A DNA stretch of 64,000 nt. Origin: Microvirga sp. Mcv34 (GTDB lineage: Bacteria > Pseudomonadota > Alphaproteobacteria > Rhizobiales > Beijerinckiaceae). The stretch lies in the NCBI RefSeq assembly GCF_024519725.1, contig NZ_JALJRK010000023.1:1-64000 (forward strand), read 5' to 3'. Shown here piece by piece: positions 37,920 through 48,626 of the stretch (its first letter is position 1; each line of letters starts with the position of its first letter). The position numbers were made by a program, and so were the translations under genes. The notes under the pieces were generated by a model, which had not been told where the DNA came from, ran no database searches, and saw nothing but the letters and a program-made list of their open reading frames with translations.

Positions 37920-39218
37920 TCAGCGCAGCTGGGCGGCGATCTCGCCGGCTGCCCTTTCGCCTTCCTCCCAGGCTCCTCCGGCCGTGCCCCATTGGGCCCG
38001 CGAGAGCGCCTCGCCGGCAAACCAGATCCGCTCCCCGACGGAAGCCTTCAGGCTGTCCCGGATGGCATAAAGCCCCGGCGGCACCACGGCCCAGGAGGCG
38101 CGCGACCAGGGATCGTGCCGCCAGGCGGTGCCGTGCATGGCCGCGAGGTGGCGGATCGCCCGATGGCCGAACTGCTCCGCCAGCACCGCGCGGGCATAGC
38201 GGTAAGGGGCGTGGGCGTCCCGCCGGTCGAAGGAGGAAGCGGTAGGCTGGTCGAGCTCGAAGAAGTGGAACGGCGTGCCGTCGATCCGCGTCAGGAGCCC
38301 CGGCGGCTGCCGGTGCGTTCCGGTGAGGCTCGCCAGCCGGTCCGCGCCGCGGAAGGGCGAATCCGGCCAGTGCAGGATCACATGCTCGTAGACGCCCTGC
38401 GTGAAGCCGTTGATCGCTTCCGCGACGGGGTGGGGCAGGGCGGGCGCGAAGCGGATGGCCTCCCGCTGCAGTACCGCCATGGGCGCGGTGACGATGACAG
38501 TCCTGGCTCTGAGCGTTCCGGCCGACGTTTCGAGTCTCACGCCCTCGCCGGACCAATCGACGCCATGGACGGCTGTGCCGAGCCGCACGGGCAGATGGTG
38601 GGCGAGGCGGCCGACATAAGCGCCGAGCCCGCCGGCGATGAACAGGTTGTCCGAATATTCCATGCTCGGGAAATCGTGCAGGCTCACCTCGTCGAGGGGT
38701 CGGCCCGACACGAGGCCGTGGATGGCCGCCACCCGCCGCCCCTGCGGTCCCATCGGCGGCAGCACGTCGGCGGCAGGCTGGTCCTCCCGGGCCTTGGCCG
38801 CCTGGGTCATGGCCCGGTCGGCCCTGTCGAAGGCGCGGTCGAGAGCCGCCCGCTCGGTTGCGGTGCCCGGCCGGCCGCGGACGAAGAAATGCCCGTTCAC
38901 CGGCGCCCGACGCAGGGGCTCGCCGCGCAAGCGCCCGAGCTTCACGAGAGGATTGATCGGACCGGCATGAAGCCAATGGGCGCCGAGATCGACCGGATGG
39001 CCCTTGAAGCGGCGCGTGACCGTGCGCCCGCCGATCCGGTGGCGCGCTTCCAACACCATCACGGTCAGACCCGACGCCAGGAGGCGACGCGCCGCCGCGA
39101 TCCCGGCGCTTCCCGCGCCGACGATCGCCACATCGGGATTCTCGGTCCAGTTCGTCGAGATTTCCTGATCCATCGGCACGGCGTTCTCCACCCCTCGCTT
39201 TGCGGCGCGATCGTTCAT
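37920..39218 (-). CDS. FAD-dependent amine oxidase family protein
   Basis: A 432-aa flavin amine oxidase. The N-terminal dinucleotide motif DVAIVGAGSAGIAAARRLLASG and the following LEARHRIGGRTVTRRFKGHPVDLGAHWLH are typical. The C-terminal flavin-binding segment GERIWFAGEALSRAQWGTAGGAWEEG is present. It may oxidise polyamines or other amines, but the substrate is not assignable. ATG 39218 gives a short pre-sequence before the Rossmann motif. Confidence 0.88.
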   Translation of the reverse strand: MNDRAAKRGVENAVPMDQEISTNWTENPDVAIVGAGSAGIAAARRLLASGLTVMVLEARHRIGGRTVTRRFKGHPVDLGAHWLHAGPINPLVKLGRLRGEPLRRAPVNGHFFVRGRPGTATERAALDRAFDRADRAMTQAAKAREDQPAADVLPPMGPQGRRVAAIHGLVSGRPLDEVSLHDFPSMEYSDNLFIAGGLGAYVGRLAHHLPVRLGTAVHGVDWSGEGVRLETSAGTLRARTVIVTAPMAVLQREAIRFAPALPHPVAEAINGFTQGVYEHVILHWPDSPFRGADRLASLTGTHRQPPGLLTRIDGTPFHFFELDQPTASSFDRRDAHAPYRYARAVLAEQFGHRAIRHLAAMHGTAWRHDPWSRASWAVVPPGLYAIRDSLKASVGERIWFAGEALSRAQWGTAGGAWEEGERAAGEIAAQLR

Positions 39219-39271
39219 AAGTAAGGTCCGCTTCCCGCATCAAGGGATGCTGAGCAAGGACCCGACGACAG

Positions 39272-40003
39272 ATGCTGATCCAATCGGTTTTCGCGGCGGC
39301 CCGCGAGGTTTTCTCGCCGGCCCTGCGGCGTATTCTCTGGAAATCGATTGGATTGACGATCGCACTGCTCGTCCTGGTCTGGCTCGGCCTGACCAAGCTG
39401 TTCGACCTCTTCCTGAGCGATCACCACCTGAGCGCCACCTATCCGATCATCGACAGCTTCGCATTCTTCCTCGCGGGCTTCGGCCTCTTCGTCGTCATGG
39501 TCTATCTGCTGCCGGCGATTTCCGCCATCGTGGCGGGCTACTTCCTCGACGACGTGGCCGAGGTGGTGGAGCGGGACAACTACCCGGCCGATCCGCCCGG
39601 CCGGGCTCTGCCTTTCGGCCAATCGCTCATCTATGGCCTCCGCTTCGCGGGCCTGTCCCTGCTGGTGAACCTTGTGGCCCTGCTCCTGTTCTTCATTCCG
39701 GGGATCAATATCGGCGTGTTCTTCATCGCCAACGCCTATCTGCTGGGCCGGGAATATTTCGAGCTGGCGGCGGGCCGCTTCTGGCCGGCCGAAGACGTGG
39801 TGCGCCTGCGCACGGAGTATCGGGGAACGGTGCTGGCGGCCGGGGCCGTGGTAGCGGCCCTGGTGCTCGTGCCGGTGCTGAACCTGATCACGCCGATCTT
39901 CGGCGCGGCCCTGATGGTTCACCTGCACAAGAGACTCACGCGCAATCGGACGGAGCCGTTGCCGCTGCGCCGCGACGGTGCGGTTTCGATCGAGAAGGCC
40001 TGA
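39272..40003 (+). CDS. CysZ/EI24-like membrane protein
   Basis: A 243-aa membrane protein with about four hydrophobic segments. The organisation SVFAAAREVFSPALRRILWKS, then YGLRFAGLSLLVNLVALLLFFIPGINI and FFIANAYLLGREYFELAAGRF, matches the EI24/CysZ family. CysZ is linked to sulfate uptake in enteric bacteria, but that role is not shown here. Confidence 0.85.
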   Translation: MLIQSVFAAAREVFSPALRRILWKSIGLTIALLVLVWLGLTKLFDLFLSDHHLSATYPIIDSFAFFLAGFGLFVVMVYLLPAISAIVAGYFLDDVAEVVERDNYPADPPGRALPFGQSLIYGLRFAGLSLLVNLVALLLFFIPGINIGVFFIANAYLLGREYFELAAGRFWPAEDVVRLRTEYRGTVLAAGAVVAALVLVPVLNLITPIFGAALMVHLHKRLTRNRTEPLPLRRDGAVSIEKA

Positions 40004-40051
40004 GGGGCGGCCTTTAGGCTCCGCCCCGCCCAGTTCCCCTTCTTGTGCCGC

Positions 40052-41158
40052 TTAGCGGCTCGACGACTGGCCGACGGCCGGACCGGGGGCCCGCTCCGGG
40101 TGGAAGTCAGAGCCGGCGCCCCCCGAACGGGGCGCGAGCAGGTCCGGCGTGTTGCTCGGCGGCGCATTGCGCTTGAGGTCGAACTGGCCGGTTCTGCGGA
40201 AGCGCAGGAGGTAGCTCGGGACGATCGCCTCGATGGTGGTGGGCGTGAGGCCGAGGCCCTGGAGCGTCCGGCCCTCGCGGACGGCGCTCTCCGAGACCAC
40301 GTTGTCCGTCTCCAGCAGGATCGCCTGGTCGCGGGTGGTGACGAGCTCGTCAGGGATCAGGCCGAGGGTCAGCCAGTCGAGCGTTCCCAGGACGCCGCCC
40401 ACGGTCCGGGCCAGGTTGCCGGGCAGGGGCACGATGGGGCGGTTGCGTTCGGTGACCGCGAGGACGAATTCCATCATCTGGCGCATGGTGCGGATCTCGG
40501 GTCCGCCGAGCTCATAGACCCGGCCGCCCGGCACCGCGCCGTCCACGGCGCGGACGACCGCCTCGGCCACATCGCCCGCATAGACCGGCTGGAACCGGGT
40601 CTCGGCGCCCGGCAGCGGCACCACGGGGAGCATGCGCGCGAGCGTTCCGAAGCGGTTGAAGGAGCTGTCGCCCGGCCCGAACATGAGGGAGGGGCGCAGG
40701 ATCACCGCATCTGGCCGCTCCTGGAGCAGGGCGGCCTCGCCCTCGGCCTTGGAGCGCGCATAAGCCGACTCGGAATTGGCGTCCGCCCCGATGGCCGAGA
40801 CATGGGTGAAGGATACGGCCTTCCTGGCGAGCCGCGCGATCATCGCCGGGGCCTTGGCCTGGAGCGTGTCGAAGCGCTGGCGGCCGGTTTCCTGCAGGAT
40901 GCCCACGAGGTTGACCACATGGTCCGCCCGGGCCACCGCATGGGCGACCGAAGCCTCGTTGCGCAGGTTGGCGTGGATCGGGTTGATCTGCCCGACCTTG
41001 CCGAGGGGCAGGAAGTTCGCGAGGTTCGGCTGGCGGGTCGGCACGAGAACGCGATAGCCGCGCTCGGCCAGGCGGCTCACCACGTAACGGCCGAGAAAGC
41101 CCGATCCGCCGAAAACGGTGACGGTTTGCTGCTCAGGCGTGCGAAGGGCACCGATCAT
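40052..41158 (-). CDS. NDUFA9-like NAD(P)-binding protein (atypical SDR)
   Basis: A 368-aa extended-SDR protein with the N-terminal NAD(P) motif TVFGGSGFLGRYVVSRLAERGYRV. It resembles complex I NDUFA9-type subunits and is common in Hyphomicrobiales. FVHADVxx-type epimerase motifs continue (HVSAIGADANSESAYARSKAEGE). Catalytic YxxxK is seen as YARSK. Neighbouring tRNA-Leu supports conserved gene order. Exact role is uncertain: assembly factor or oxidoreductase. Confidence 0.88.
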   Translation of the reverse strand: MIGALRTPEQQTVTVFGGSGFLGRYVVSRLAERGYRVLVPTRQPNLANFLPLGKVGQINPIHANLRNEASVAHAVARADHVVNLVGILQETGRQRFDTLQAKAPAMIARLARKAVSFTHVSAIGADANSESAYARSKAEGEAALLQERPDAVILRPSLMFGPGDSSFNRFGTLARMLPVVPLPGAETRFQPVYAGDVAEAVVRAVDGAVPGGRVYELGGPEIRTMRQMMEFVLAVTERNRPIVPLPGNLARTVGGVLGTLDWLTLGLIPDELVTTRDQAILLETDNVVSESAVREGRTLQGLGLTPTTIEAIVPSYLLRFRRTGQFDLKRNAPPSNTPDLLAPRSGGAGSDFHPERAPGPAVGQSSSR

Positions 41159-41337
41159 GAAACTCTCCTGCCCGGCTAAGGGCTAGCATGGAGCTTGGGT
41201 GTGAAATGCGAAGATGTCTCTAGTCAAACGCCGCTCCCCTGTGAAGAGGTGCAACGCCAAGAAAGCGCATCGGTCGCATTTTCAGTGATTGACGAACCCC
41301 GAGAAGCACCGTAAACGAAGCCTCGCCGACGAGGCAT

Positions 41338-41422
41338 GCCCAGGTGGCGGAATTGGTAGACGCACTGCTTTCAGGTAGCAGCGGGTAACACCGTGGAGGT
41401 TCGAGTCCTCTCCTGGGCACCA
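41338..41422 (+). tRNA. tRNA-Leu (anticodon CAG)
   Basis: The sequence starts GCCCAGG and ends CCTGGGCACCA, giving a perfect 7-bp acceptor stem and an encoded CCA. The anticodon stem-loop is CTGCT-TTCAGGT-AGCAG with anticodon CAG. A long variable arm, as in leucine tRNAs, follows (GCGGGTAACACCGT). The T-arm is GGTTCGAGTCC. Length 85 nt. Confidence 0.97.
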
Positions 41423-41702
41423 TCTTTCCCTCAAAGCGCGGAACTCGCGCAGCGATCTGAGGGAGTTCAAGAGCTTTAGGCCTTTTGCACTGAGACGCTG
41501 GAGACGCCTGCAGGGGCATCTCGGTCTCGTGATCCTCAATCCAACGTTCGAATGCATCGCCCTGAGCGACGGTGTTGCCGGCAGATTCCGGCGAAACCGA
41601 TGAGCGCAGGCGCTGGCATGCCTTGAGCCTGATGTTGCAGGGGCGCCGAATCGATTCCGCGCCTCCTGCTTCCGAGGCCTCGTCTCTGAGGCTCTGCTTT
41701 TG
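41423..41702. other. Intergenic region, no gene seen
   Basis: No supported gene between the tRNA and rpsU. A short GCCTC/GAGGC stem at 41678-41693 may help end rpsU transcription. Confidence 0.4.
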
Positions 41703-42005
41703 CTAGGCCTTCGTCTCTGCCGTTGCAGCGTGCGGGGCCGCGGTGGGGGCCGCGATCGACTTGCGCGGTCCGGAGAAGCGGGGCTTCGGCTTGGGAGCCG
41801 CGATCAAACCCTCCCGGATCGCCTGCTTGCGGGCCAGCTTGCGGCTCCGGCGGACGGCTTCGGCCTTCTCGCGCGTCTTACGCTCGGAAGGCTTCTCGTA
41901 GGACTTGCGGGCCTTCATCTCGCGAAAGATGCCTTCGCGCTGCATCTTCTTCTTGAGGACTCTCAGGGCCTGATCGACATTGTTGTCGCGCACTAAAACT
42001 TGCAA
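41703..42005 (-). CDS. rpsU: 30S ribosomal protein bS21
   Basis: A 100-aa bS21. The start [43 protein letters not shown] is classic, followed by a long basic tail rich in Arg and Lys and a low-complexity Ala-rich end ([17 protein letters not shown]), as in other alphaproteobacteria. It heads, on the same strand, a run of small genes at 42-43 kb. Its C-terminal extension is lineage-typical. Confidence 0.96.
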   Translation of the reverse strand: MQVLVRDNNVDQALRVLKKKMQREGIFREMKARKSYEKPSERKTREKAEAVRRSRKLARKQAIREGLIAAPKPKPRFSGPRKSIAAPTAAPHAATAETKA

Positions 42006-42074
42006 TGGATGTCCCTTCTCTGTGTGTTGGTTTCGTTCCGCTGCGGCGGAGACTGGCGGGTTGATCCGGAAGAG

Positions 42075-42269
42075 TTAAGCGCCGCGGATCTCGCTCTCAC
42101 GGACGGCTCTTTCGATCGTTCCTGACTTGATGCGGTAGGAGACCTCCCCGGTCTGGTCGGCCGGCATGAGCCGCGTCACCTCGTAAAGACTGGCGGCACC
42201 CGCTCGAGCGTCGGAGAAACCCGGCTGAGCCAAGCGAACCATCTGTCGGATCTTGAACTTGTGAGACAT
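42075..42269 (-). CDS. Conserved small hypothetical protein
   Basis: A 64-aa protein (MSHKFKIRQMVRLAQPGFSDARAG...YRIKSGTIERAVRESEIRG). It has an SH3-like or translation-factor-like beta content and no signal peptide. Similar small proteins occur widely in Hyphomicrobiales, often near cold-shock or stress genes. Function unknown. Confidence 0.7.
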   Translation of the reverse strand: MSHKFKIRQMVRLAQPGFSDARAGAASLYEVTRLMPADQTGEVSYRIKSGTIERAVRESEIRGA

Positions 42270-42312
42270 CAGTCAATCTCCTTGCGATCTGGATAATCGG
42301 GATCGGACGTCG

Positions 42313-42660
42313 TTACTTCCGCGCCTTGCGAGCGGCATAACGAGCATCGCGGGCCGCCTTGCGCTCAGCCTCTTGCCGGGCATCGTCCGCTTCCTTTTCG
42401 GCCGCAGCGTGTCGCTCCTGTTCGGCCCTGTCGGCCGCTTGAGCTTCACGCACCTGGGCGATACGGGCCTCCTCTGCCACGCGCTGCGCTTCCCGTTCGG
42501 CCACGCGGACATCGCGTGCCGCGCTTACGGCCGCTCTCGCGGCGCGCCGTTCGGAAACCGCCGGGTCGTCCGGCCGGGGGCGCTGATGGAACTTCGCCAC
42601 CATGGCCTGCTTCGCGCTCTGGGAAACCTGCAGTCGCTCGCCGAAATCTTTGTGCTTCAT
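42313..42660 (-). CDS. DUF6481 family protein
   Basis: A 115-aa highly charged, mostly helical protein. It begins MKHKDFGERLQVSQSAKQAMVAKF, then PRPDDPAVSERRAARAAVSAARDVRVAEREAQR, matching the FxERLxxxxxAKQAxxxKxR...ERxAARxAVxxAR pattern of DUF6481. It probably forms a long helix rich in Ala, Glu and Arg. The start at 42660 is chosen for family match and AGG upstream; 42690 adds ten residues. Function unknown. Confidence 0.75.
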   Translation of the reverse strand: MKHKDFGERLQVSQSAKQAMVAKFHQRPRPDDPAVSERRAARAAVSAARDVRVAEREAQRVAEEARIAQVREAQAADRAEQERHAAAEKEADDARQEAERKAARDARYAARKARK

Positions 42661-42705
42661 GTCACCTGTCGATCTTATGGAATCCGCCAAGCCCGTCCGA
42701 TAACG

Positions 42706-42903
42706 TCATCGGACGCGCCGAATGCTCGTGATGTTTCCTTCAGGAAGAGTTCCCTGTTCCTGTCGGGTTCGCGCCATGACTTCGACGAAGCGTGCGTCGG
42801 ACGCTTTTTCCGGATTATCGATCCAGAGATAGGCTCGGCGCGCATCATCGTAATCGACGACGAACATCACCGATTTGGCGGGAGATTTTCGAAACGTATA
42901 CAT
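42706..42903 (-). CDS. Conserved small hypothetical protein
   Basis: A 65-aa soluble protein (73 aa if started at 42927). Sequence MYTFRKSPAKSVMFVVDYDDARRAYLWIDNPEKASDARFVEVMARTRQEQGTLP is too divergent to assign. It sits in the small-gene run with DUF6481 and cspA on the same strand. Confidence 0.6.
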   Translation of the reverse strand: MYTFRKSPAKSVMFVVDYDDARRAYLWIDNPEKASDARFVEVMARTRQEQGTLPEGNITSIRRVR

Positions 42904-42951
42904 CGCTTCAGCACCCGTTCTGGCCATGGATCATGGCGTGTTGAAAGAAAA

Positions 42952-42974
42952 AGCCGCTCCGCCGGGGAGCGGCT
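42952..42974 (-). terminator. Intrinsic terminator of cspA
   Basis: AGCCGCTCC, a 5-nt loop and GGAGCGGCT form a 9-bp stem. On the minus strand it is followed by TTTTTCTTTC, a strong U-tract. It lies 37 bp past the cspA stop. Confidence 0.85.
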
Positions 42975-43010
42975 CCGGACGCGGCTCTTAGAGCGTGCGC
43001 CGCACCATTC

Positions 43011-43220
43011 TCAGTCCGCCTGGATGTTATTGACGGCGACCTTGCCGGAGCGACGGTCCTCAGCGGTGTCGAAGGACACCTTCTGGCCTTCGCGCAGGCC
43101 GCGGATGCCGGCGCGCTCGAGCGCGGTGGCGTGGACGAACACGTCCTTGCTGCCGTCGTCCGGCTGGATGAAGCCGAAGCCTTTTTGATCGTTGTAGAAC
43201 TTCACGGTGCCCGAAATCAT
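43011..43220 (-). CDS. Cold-shock domain protein (CspA family)
   Basis: A 69-aa nucleic-acid-binding OB-fold protein. RNP-1 is KGFGFIQPD and RNP-2 is VFVHATAL; the start is MISGTVKFYNDQK. A Shine-Dalgarno-like sequence precedes ATG 43220, and the true start here removes a 20-residue non-homologous extension. It is monocistronic, bounded by the terminator at 42952. As for other Csp genes, a long 5' leader is likely, consistent with the 550-bp gap upstream. Confidence 0.95.
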   Translation of the reverse strand: MISGTVKFYNDQKGFGFIQPDDGSKDVFVHATALERAGIRGLREGQKVSFDTAEDRRSGKVAVNNIQAD

Positions 43221-43771
43221 GGGAATATCCTTGGTAGGCTTGTATGCACGTGAGCACGGGGCATGCGGAAGCACGCCCACACTCGGGTTCGTCGATGTTT
43301 GGGAAGAGTGTCTGAACGTGCGCCTGGAAGGCCAAGGCGTAACGGCCCGATTGTCCGGCCAAATGTCGATGAGCTCTATCTAAGGCCTCCTTGCGGCGAA
43401 TACAAGGCGCATCGACAAAGTCACGCTCCAGGTTACGCGGGGGCCTGGCCTGGAATGGAATGAATTTAGAAAGTTTTTCGGGCGGTCGGGGTGCCGGCGG
43501 GCTTCGCTCTCTCAAGGGTCATCATTTCGCATTCTCATCATTATTTTTATTCGTCCTTGCGAATATGCGAAGAATGATCCATATTACTTTTATCCAACCG
43601 ATACGTTCGGCCTGCTCTCTGAAGCTCATGATCGAGCGCCGAGCCCGCTTTCCGCACCTTTGAAGTTTGGTCGCCGCCTGTAACTCACGCGGCGGATCTG
43701 TCGTTTTGCTCCGCATCCGACGTCATCAACAACAGCGGCACAGCCTGGGGCTGAAGCCGCCCAGGGAATTC
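43221..43771. other. cspA leader region, no other gene seen
   Basis: The segment is relatively AT-rich at 43520-43600 (cattctcatcattattttt). It would contain the cspA promoter and long leader. No ORF in it is convincing. Confidence 0.45.
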
Positions 43772-43924
43772 ATGTATACGATACGCCATACGAAACCGGT
43801 AAAGATGCTGTCCCAGCCCTTGCCGAAGAAACAGCCGCACAGCTCTCTCCCGACCTGGCGGCCGCAGCAGACCACGCTCACCCGCGAAGAGATCCGGGCG
43901 ATCGTTCTCGAGCAGATCGGCTGA
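43772..43924 (+). CDS. Small hypothetical protein
   Basis: A 50-aa protein if started at ATG 43772 (MYTIRHTKPVKMLSQPLPKK...). It ends LTREEIRAIVLEQIG, a tail seen in small Hyphomicrobiales hypothetical proteins. No known domain. The evidence is modest: size is short and the upstream reading frame is also open. Confidence 0.45.
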   Translation: MYTIRHTKPVKMLSQPLPKKQPHSSLPTWRPQQTTLTREEIRAIVLEQIG

Positions 43925-44434
43925 GCCATCGAGCGAAAAATCGGGAACCGGTTTAGCGGGGACCGACGCAAAAGCCCAAAACGGAGAGCATCGGGCGCGA
44001 GATTGCATTCACGTCCGATGCTTTAACATCGCGATGGCTCGCCTCGTGAGAGCGCCGGCCAGTCGCATACAAGTGTCGGGCCTTCTCCGGCAGAGATGAC
44101 CGATCACTGTGTCCCGCCAAGGAGAGCCCGCCCGTCGAAGCCGGCTCATCGGGCTGCCCCGGGCGTCAGGACCATATTCGCATCGGCATAAGCCAGTCGA
44201 TTTGTCTCAGTCATCGCGCAGGCGGCGGTCCGGGCCGCTGACGCCCTCAAATCCCCACGAACTGCGCATAAACCCTTTAAGCCCCTGCGACATCGGGGCC
44301 ATTTTCGGGCGGCTACCGGCCGGAACGAAATCCGCCGCGGCCTGTTAACCTTTGTTTAACTCTTGCCTTGAATTCGCCATCCGCGCTGTGCCAATAAAGA
44401 TGAACAATTCCTTAACGGCACATCGGTGGGGGCA
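43925..44434. other. Intergenic region with a palindromic repeat
   Basis: It contains the palindrome at 43988-44021 and no convincing gene. Confidence 0.5.
43988..44021. repeat. Dispersed palindromic repeat copy
   Basis: GCATCGGgcgCGagattgc...acgtCCGATGC: the arms match the repeat family of the 10.7-10.9 kb array. Confidence 0.65.
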
Positions 44435-45094
44435 ATGCGGCAACCTCTCTTCGGGCTTCTGAGCATCCGGCTTTTTTCCACAAGCACGCTCCGTCTTGCC
44501 GCCCTCTCCATCGCCCTGAACGTCACGGCCGCCGCACAGGCCCAAACCGGCAGCATCCTGCCGGGTTCCTCGCAGCCCGTCGCCCAGGTGGGCGTGGCCA
44601 AGCCGATCCTGGGCTGGATTCGGTTCTGCGAGCAGTACCCGGAGGAGTGCACGGTCGATCAGTCCGAGCCCGCGACCATTCAGCTGGGCGCCAAGGAATG
44701 GCAGACCATCGTCCGCATCAACCAGCAGGTCAATGCGGCCATCAAGCCCAAGACCGACATAGACCACTGGGGCGTCGAGGACGTCTGGGACTTCGCCGAG
44801 GACGGCTACGGCGATTGCGAGGATTACCAGCTCGTCAAGCGCAAGCGCCTGGTCGAGGCCGGCTTTCCCCGCCGTGCGCTGCGCATGACCGTCGTGATCG
44901 ATGAGGAGGGCGCGGGCCATGCGGTCATGATGGTGCGCACCAACCGGGGCGATTTCATCCTCGACAACAAGCGCAATGCAGTCCTGCCCTGGCATCGGAC
45001 GGGCTACACCTACATCAAGCGCGAGGGCGACCGTAGCATGGCCTGGGCCTCGCTCGGCGGCCAGGTGTCGCCGACCATGACGGCGAACCAATAA
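44435..45094 (+). CDS. Transglutaminase-like cysteine peptidase (BTLCP/DUF920)
   Basis: A 219-aa exported protein; signal peptide ends near AQAQT. The catalytic-looking Cys is in YGDCEDYQLVKRKRLVEAGF, the His in GAGHAVMMVRTNRGDFILDN, and the Asp in the same stretch (FILDN). This is the bacterial transglutaminase-like cysteine peptidase family (DUF920), often periplasmic and linked to biofilm adhesin processing (LapG-like). The start ATG 44435 is chosen; GTG 44426 is possible. No LapD or LapA homologue was recognised nearby, so the substrate is unknown. Confidence 0.88.
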   Translation: MRQPLFGLLSIRLFSTSTLRLAALSIALNVTAAAQAQTGSILPGSSQPVAQVGVAKPILGWIRFCEQYPEECTVDQSEPATIQLGAKEWQTIVRINQQVNAAIKPKTDIDHWGVEDVWDFAEDGYGDCEDYQLVKRKRLVEAGFPRRALRMTVVIDEEGAGHAVMMVRTNRGDFILDNKRNAVLPWHRTGYTYIKREGDRSMAWASLGGQVSPTMTANQ

Positions 45095-45179
45095 GACCTT
45101 TCGGCGCAAGGCAAACCACCCGAGAGAACAAAGCCGCCCGGACGCAGTTGTCACTGCGGAGCTTGTTCGGGAGGGGCAT

Positions 45180-46154
45180 ATGTCCGGGTTCTGGGTGAAG
45201 GCATCGATGCGCTTCGGTCTTTATGGCGCCGGGGCCTTCCTCGTGTGGGCCGGATCCGCGTCGGCGGCGGAAGCTGATCTGCCATTCGGGCTGCTGACCT
45301 TATGCCTTGCGACGCTTCCCGAGACGCGACCGGAGCAGCTCTGGGCCTCGTGGAGCCTCGCGCCCGTGATCGTCCTGCCGTTGCTCCTCGTCGCGACCCT
45401 CTATGGCCGCGGGCTGCACGTCCTGTACTCGGATATTCGGCCGCCCCTGACGCAGCGGGTTCTTTTCGTCGCCGGCATGGCATGCCTGGTGGTCGCGCTG
45501 GTCTCACCCCTTTGCCGGATGGCCTCGACCCTCGCCTGGGCGCACATGGTTCAGCACGTCCTGCTCGTCGCCGGCGCGCCGCTGCTCCTGGCCCTGAGCC
45601 GTCCTGGCCGCGTCCTGATCGCCGCCTTGCCGGAGCGTCTTCGCATGACCCTCGAGGCCATGCGGACGGATAGGGCGGCGTCGCAGCCTTATGCCTATCT
45701 GCTCGCCAGCTTCGTGCTCTACGGCGCGAATATCTGGTTCTGGCATGTGCCGGCACTCTACCAGGGCGCGCTCATGGATGCCGGCCTGCACGTGCTGATG
45801 GTCGCGGTGCTGCTGGCCGTCAGCCTGCTGTTCTGGCACGTGATCCTGGAAACCTACAGGATACCGGGGCCAGGCTCCGGACTGGCCGCCGCGCTCCTCT
45901 TCTTCACTTTCCTGCACACCGCCGTTCTCGGCTTGCTCCTCGCCCTCTCCCCCCAGGTCTGGTACCCGCTGATGGCGCTGCGCGGCGCGGCCTGGGGTCT
46001 TCTGCCCATCGACGACCAGAGGCTCGCCGGCTTGATCATGTGGATCCCCATGGGCGGAGTCTATTTCGCCACCGCCCTCGTGATCATGGGTCGGCTCATC
46101 ACCGGCTCCAGCCGAGCCGCCGACCCCGCAGCGGCTTCGACCGGAGTCGAGTAA
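45180..46154 (+). CDS. Cytochrome c oxidase assembly factor CtaG (caa3_CtaG type)
   Basis: A 324-aa polytopic membrane protein with an N-terminal signal-like segment and about seven transmembrane helices. The conserved histidines and patterns are seen in CRMASTLAWAHMVQHVLLVAGAPLLLAL, YGANIWFWHVPALYQGAL and IVFFTFLHTAVLG. It belongs to the caa3_CtaG family associated with copper insertion into cytochrome oxidase. A strong RBS (GGAGGGG) is present. It complements the PCuAC-SCO1 cluster at 2-4 kb. Confidence 0.85.
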   Translation: MSGFWVKASMRFGLYGAGAFLVWAGSASAAEADLPFGLLTLCLATLPETRPEQLWASWSLAPVIVLPLLLVATLYGRGLHVLYSDIRPPLTQRVLFVAGMACLVVALVSPLCRMASTLAWAHMVQHVLLVAGAPLLLALSRPGRVLIAALPERLRMTLEAMRTDRAASQPYAYLLASFVLYGANIWFWHVPALYQGALMDAGLHVLMVAVLLAVSLLFWHVILETYRIPGPGSGLAAALLFFTFLHTAVLGLLLALSPQVWYPLMALRGAAWGLLPIDDQRLAGLIMWIPMGGVYFATALVIMGRLITGSSRAADPAAASTGVE

Positions 46155-46187
46155 CCGCGTTCCGATGCTCTCAGGTTTTGTTTTGGC

Positions 46188-46231
46188 GCATCTTTCCACG
46201 CGAAACCGGCGCCCACGTCTGCGTTCGATGC
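46188..46231. repeat. Dispersed palindromic repeat copy
   Basis: The sequence GCATCTTTCCACGCGAAACC...TGCGTTCGATGC is nearly the reverse complement of the copy at 10723-10766 over its whole 44 bp, differing at a handful of positions. It lies between the convergent ctaG and P-type ATPase genes. Confidence 0.8.
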
Positions 46232-46232
46232 A

Positions 46233-48551
<2,319 letters not shown>

Positions 48552-48592
48552 CGCAAAAGACCTCTTCACTTCGATTCGGCGGGAGCCTACAT

Positions 48593-48609
48593 CCTCTAGC
48601 GACTAGAGG
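48593..48609. promoter_or_regulatory. MerR-family operator in the P-ATPase promoter
   Basis: CCTCTAG-CGA-CTAGAGG is a perfect 7-bp inverted repeat centred between the divergent genes. On the minus strand a TTGAAC -35 (48609-48614) overlaps its edge and TAGGCT lies 19 bp downstream as a -10. The over-long 19-bp spacer filled by a palindrome is the hallmark of MerR/ZntR/CadR-activated promoters. Confidence 0.82.
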
Positions 48610-48626
48610 TTCAAGAGGTTTCTTTC

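Noticed and set aside
41338-41422. tRNA-Leu as an integration site for a genomic island
   Set aside because: No integrase, no direct repeat of the tRNA 3' end and no change in gene type were seen near it.
44109-44348. A 79-aa open frame between the small gene at 43.8 kb and the transglutaminase-like gene
   Set aside because: It is Arg/Ser-rich with no start signal and overlaps probable promoter sequence.
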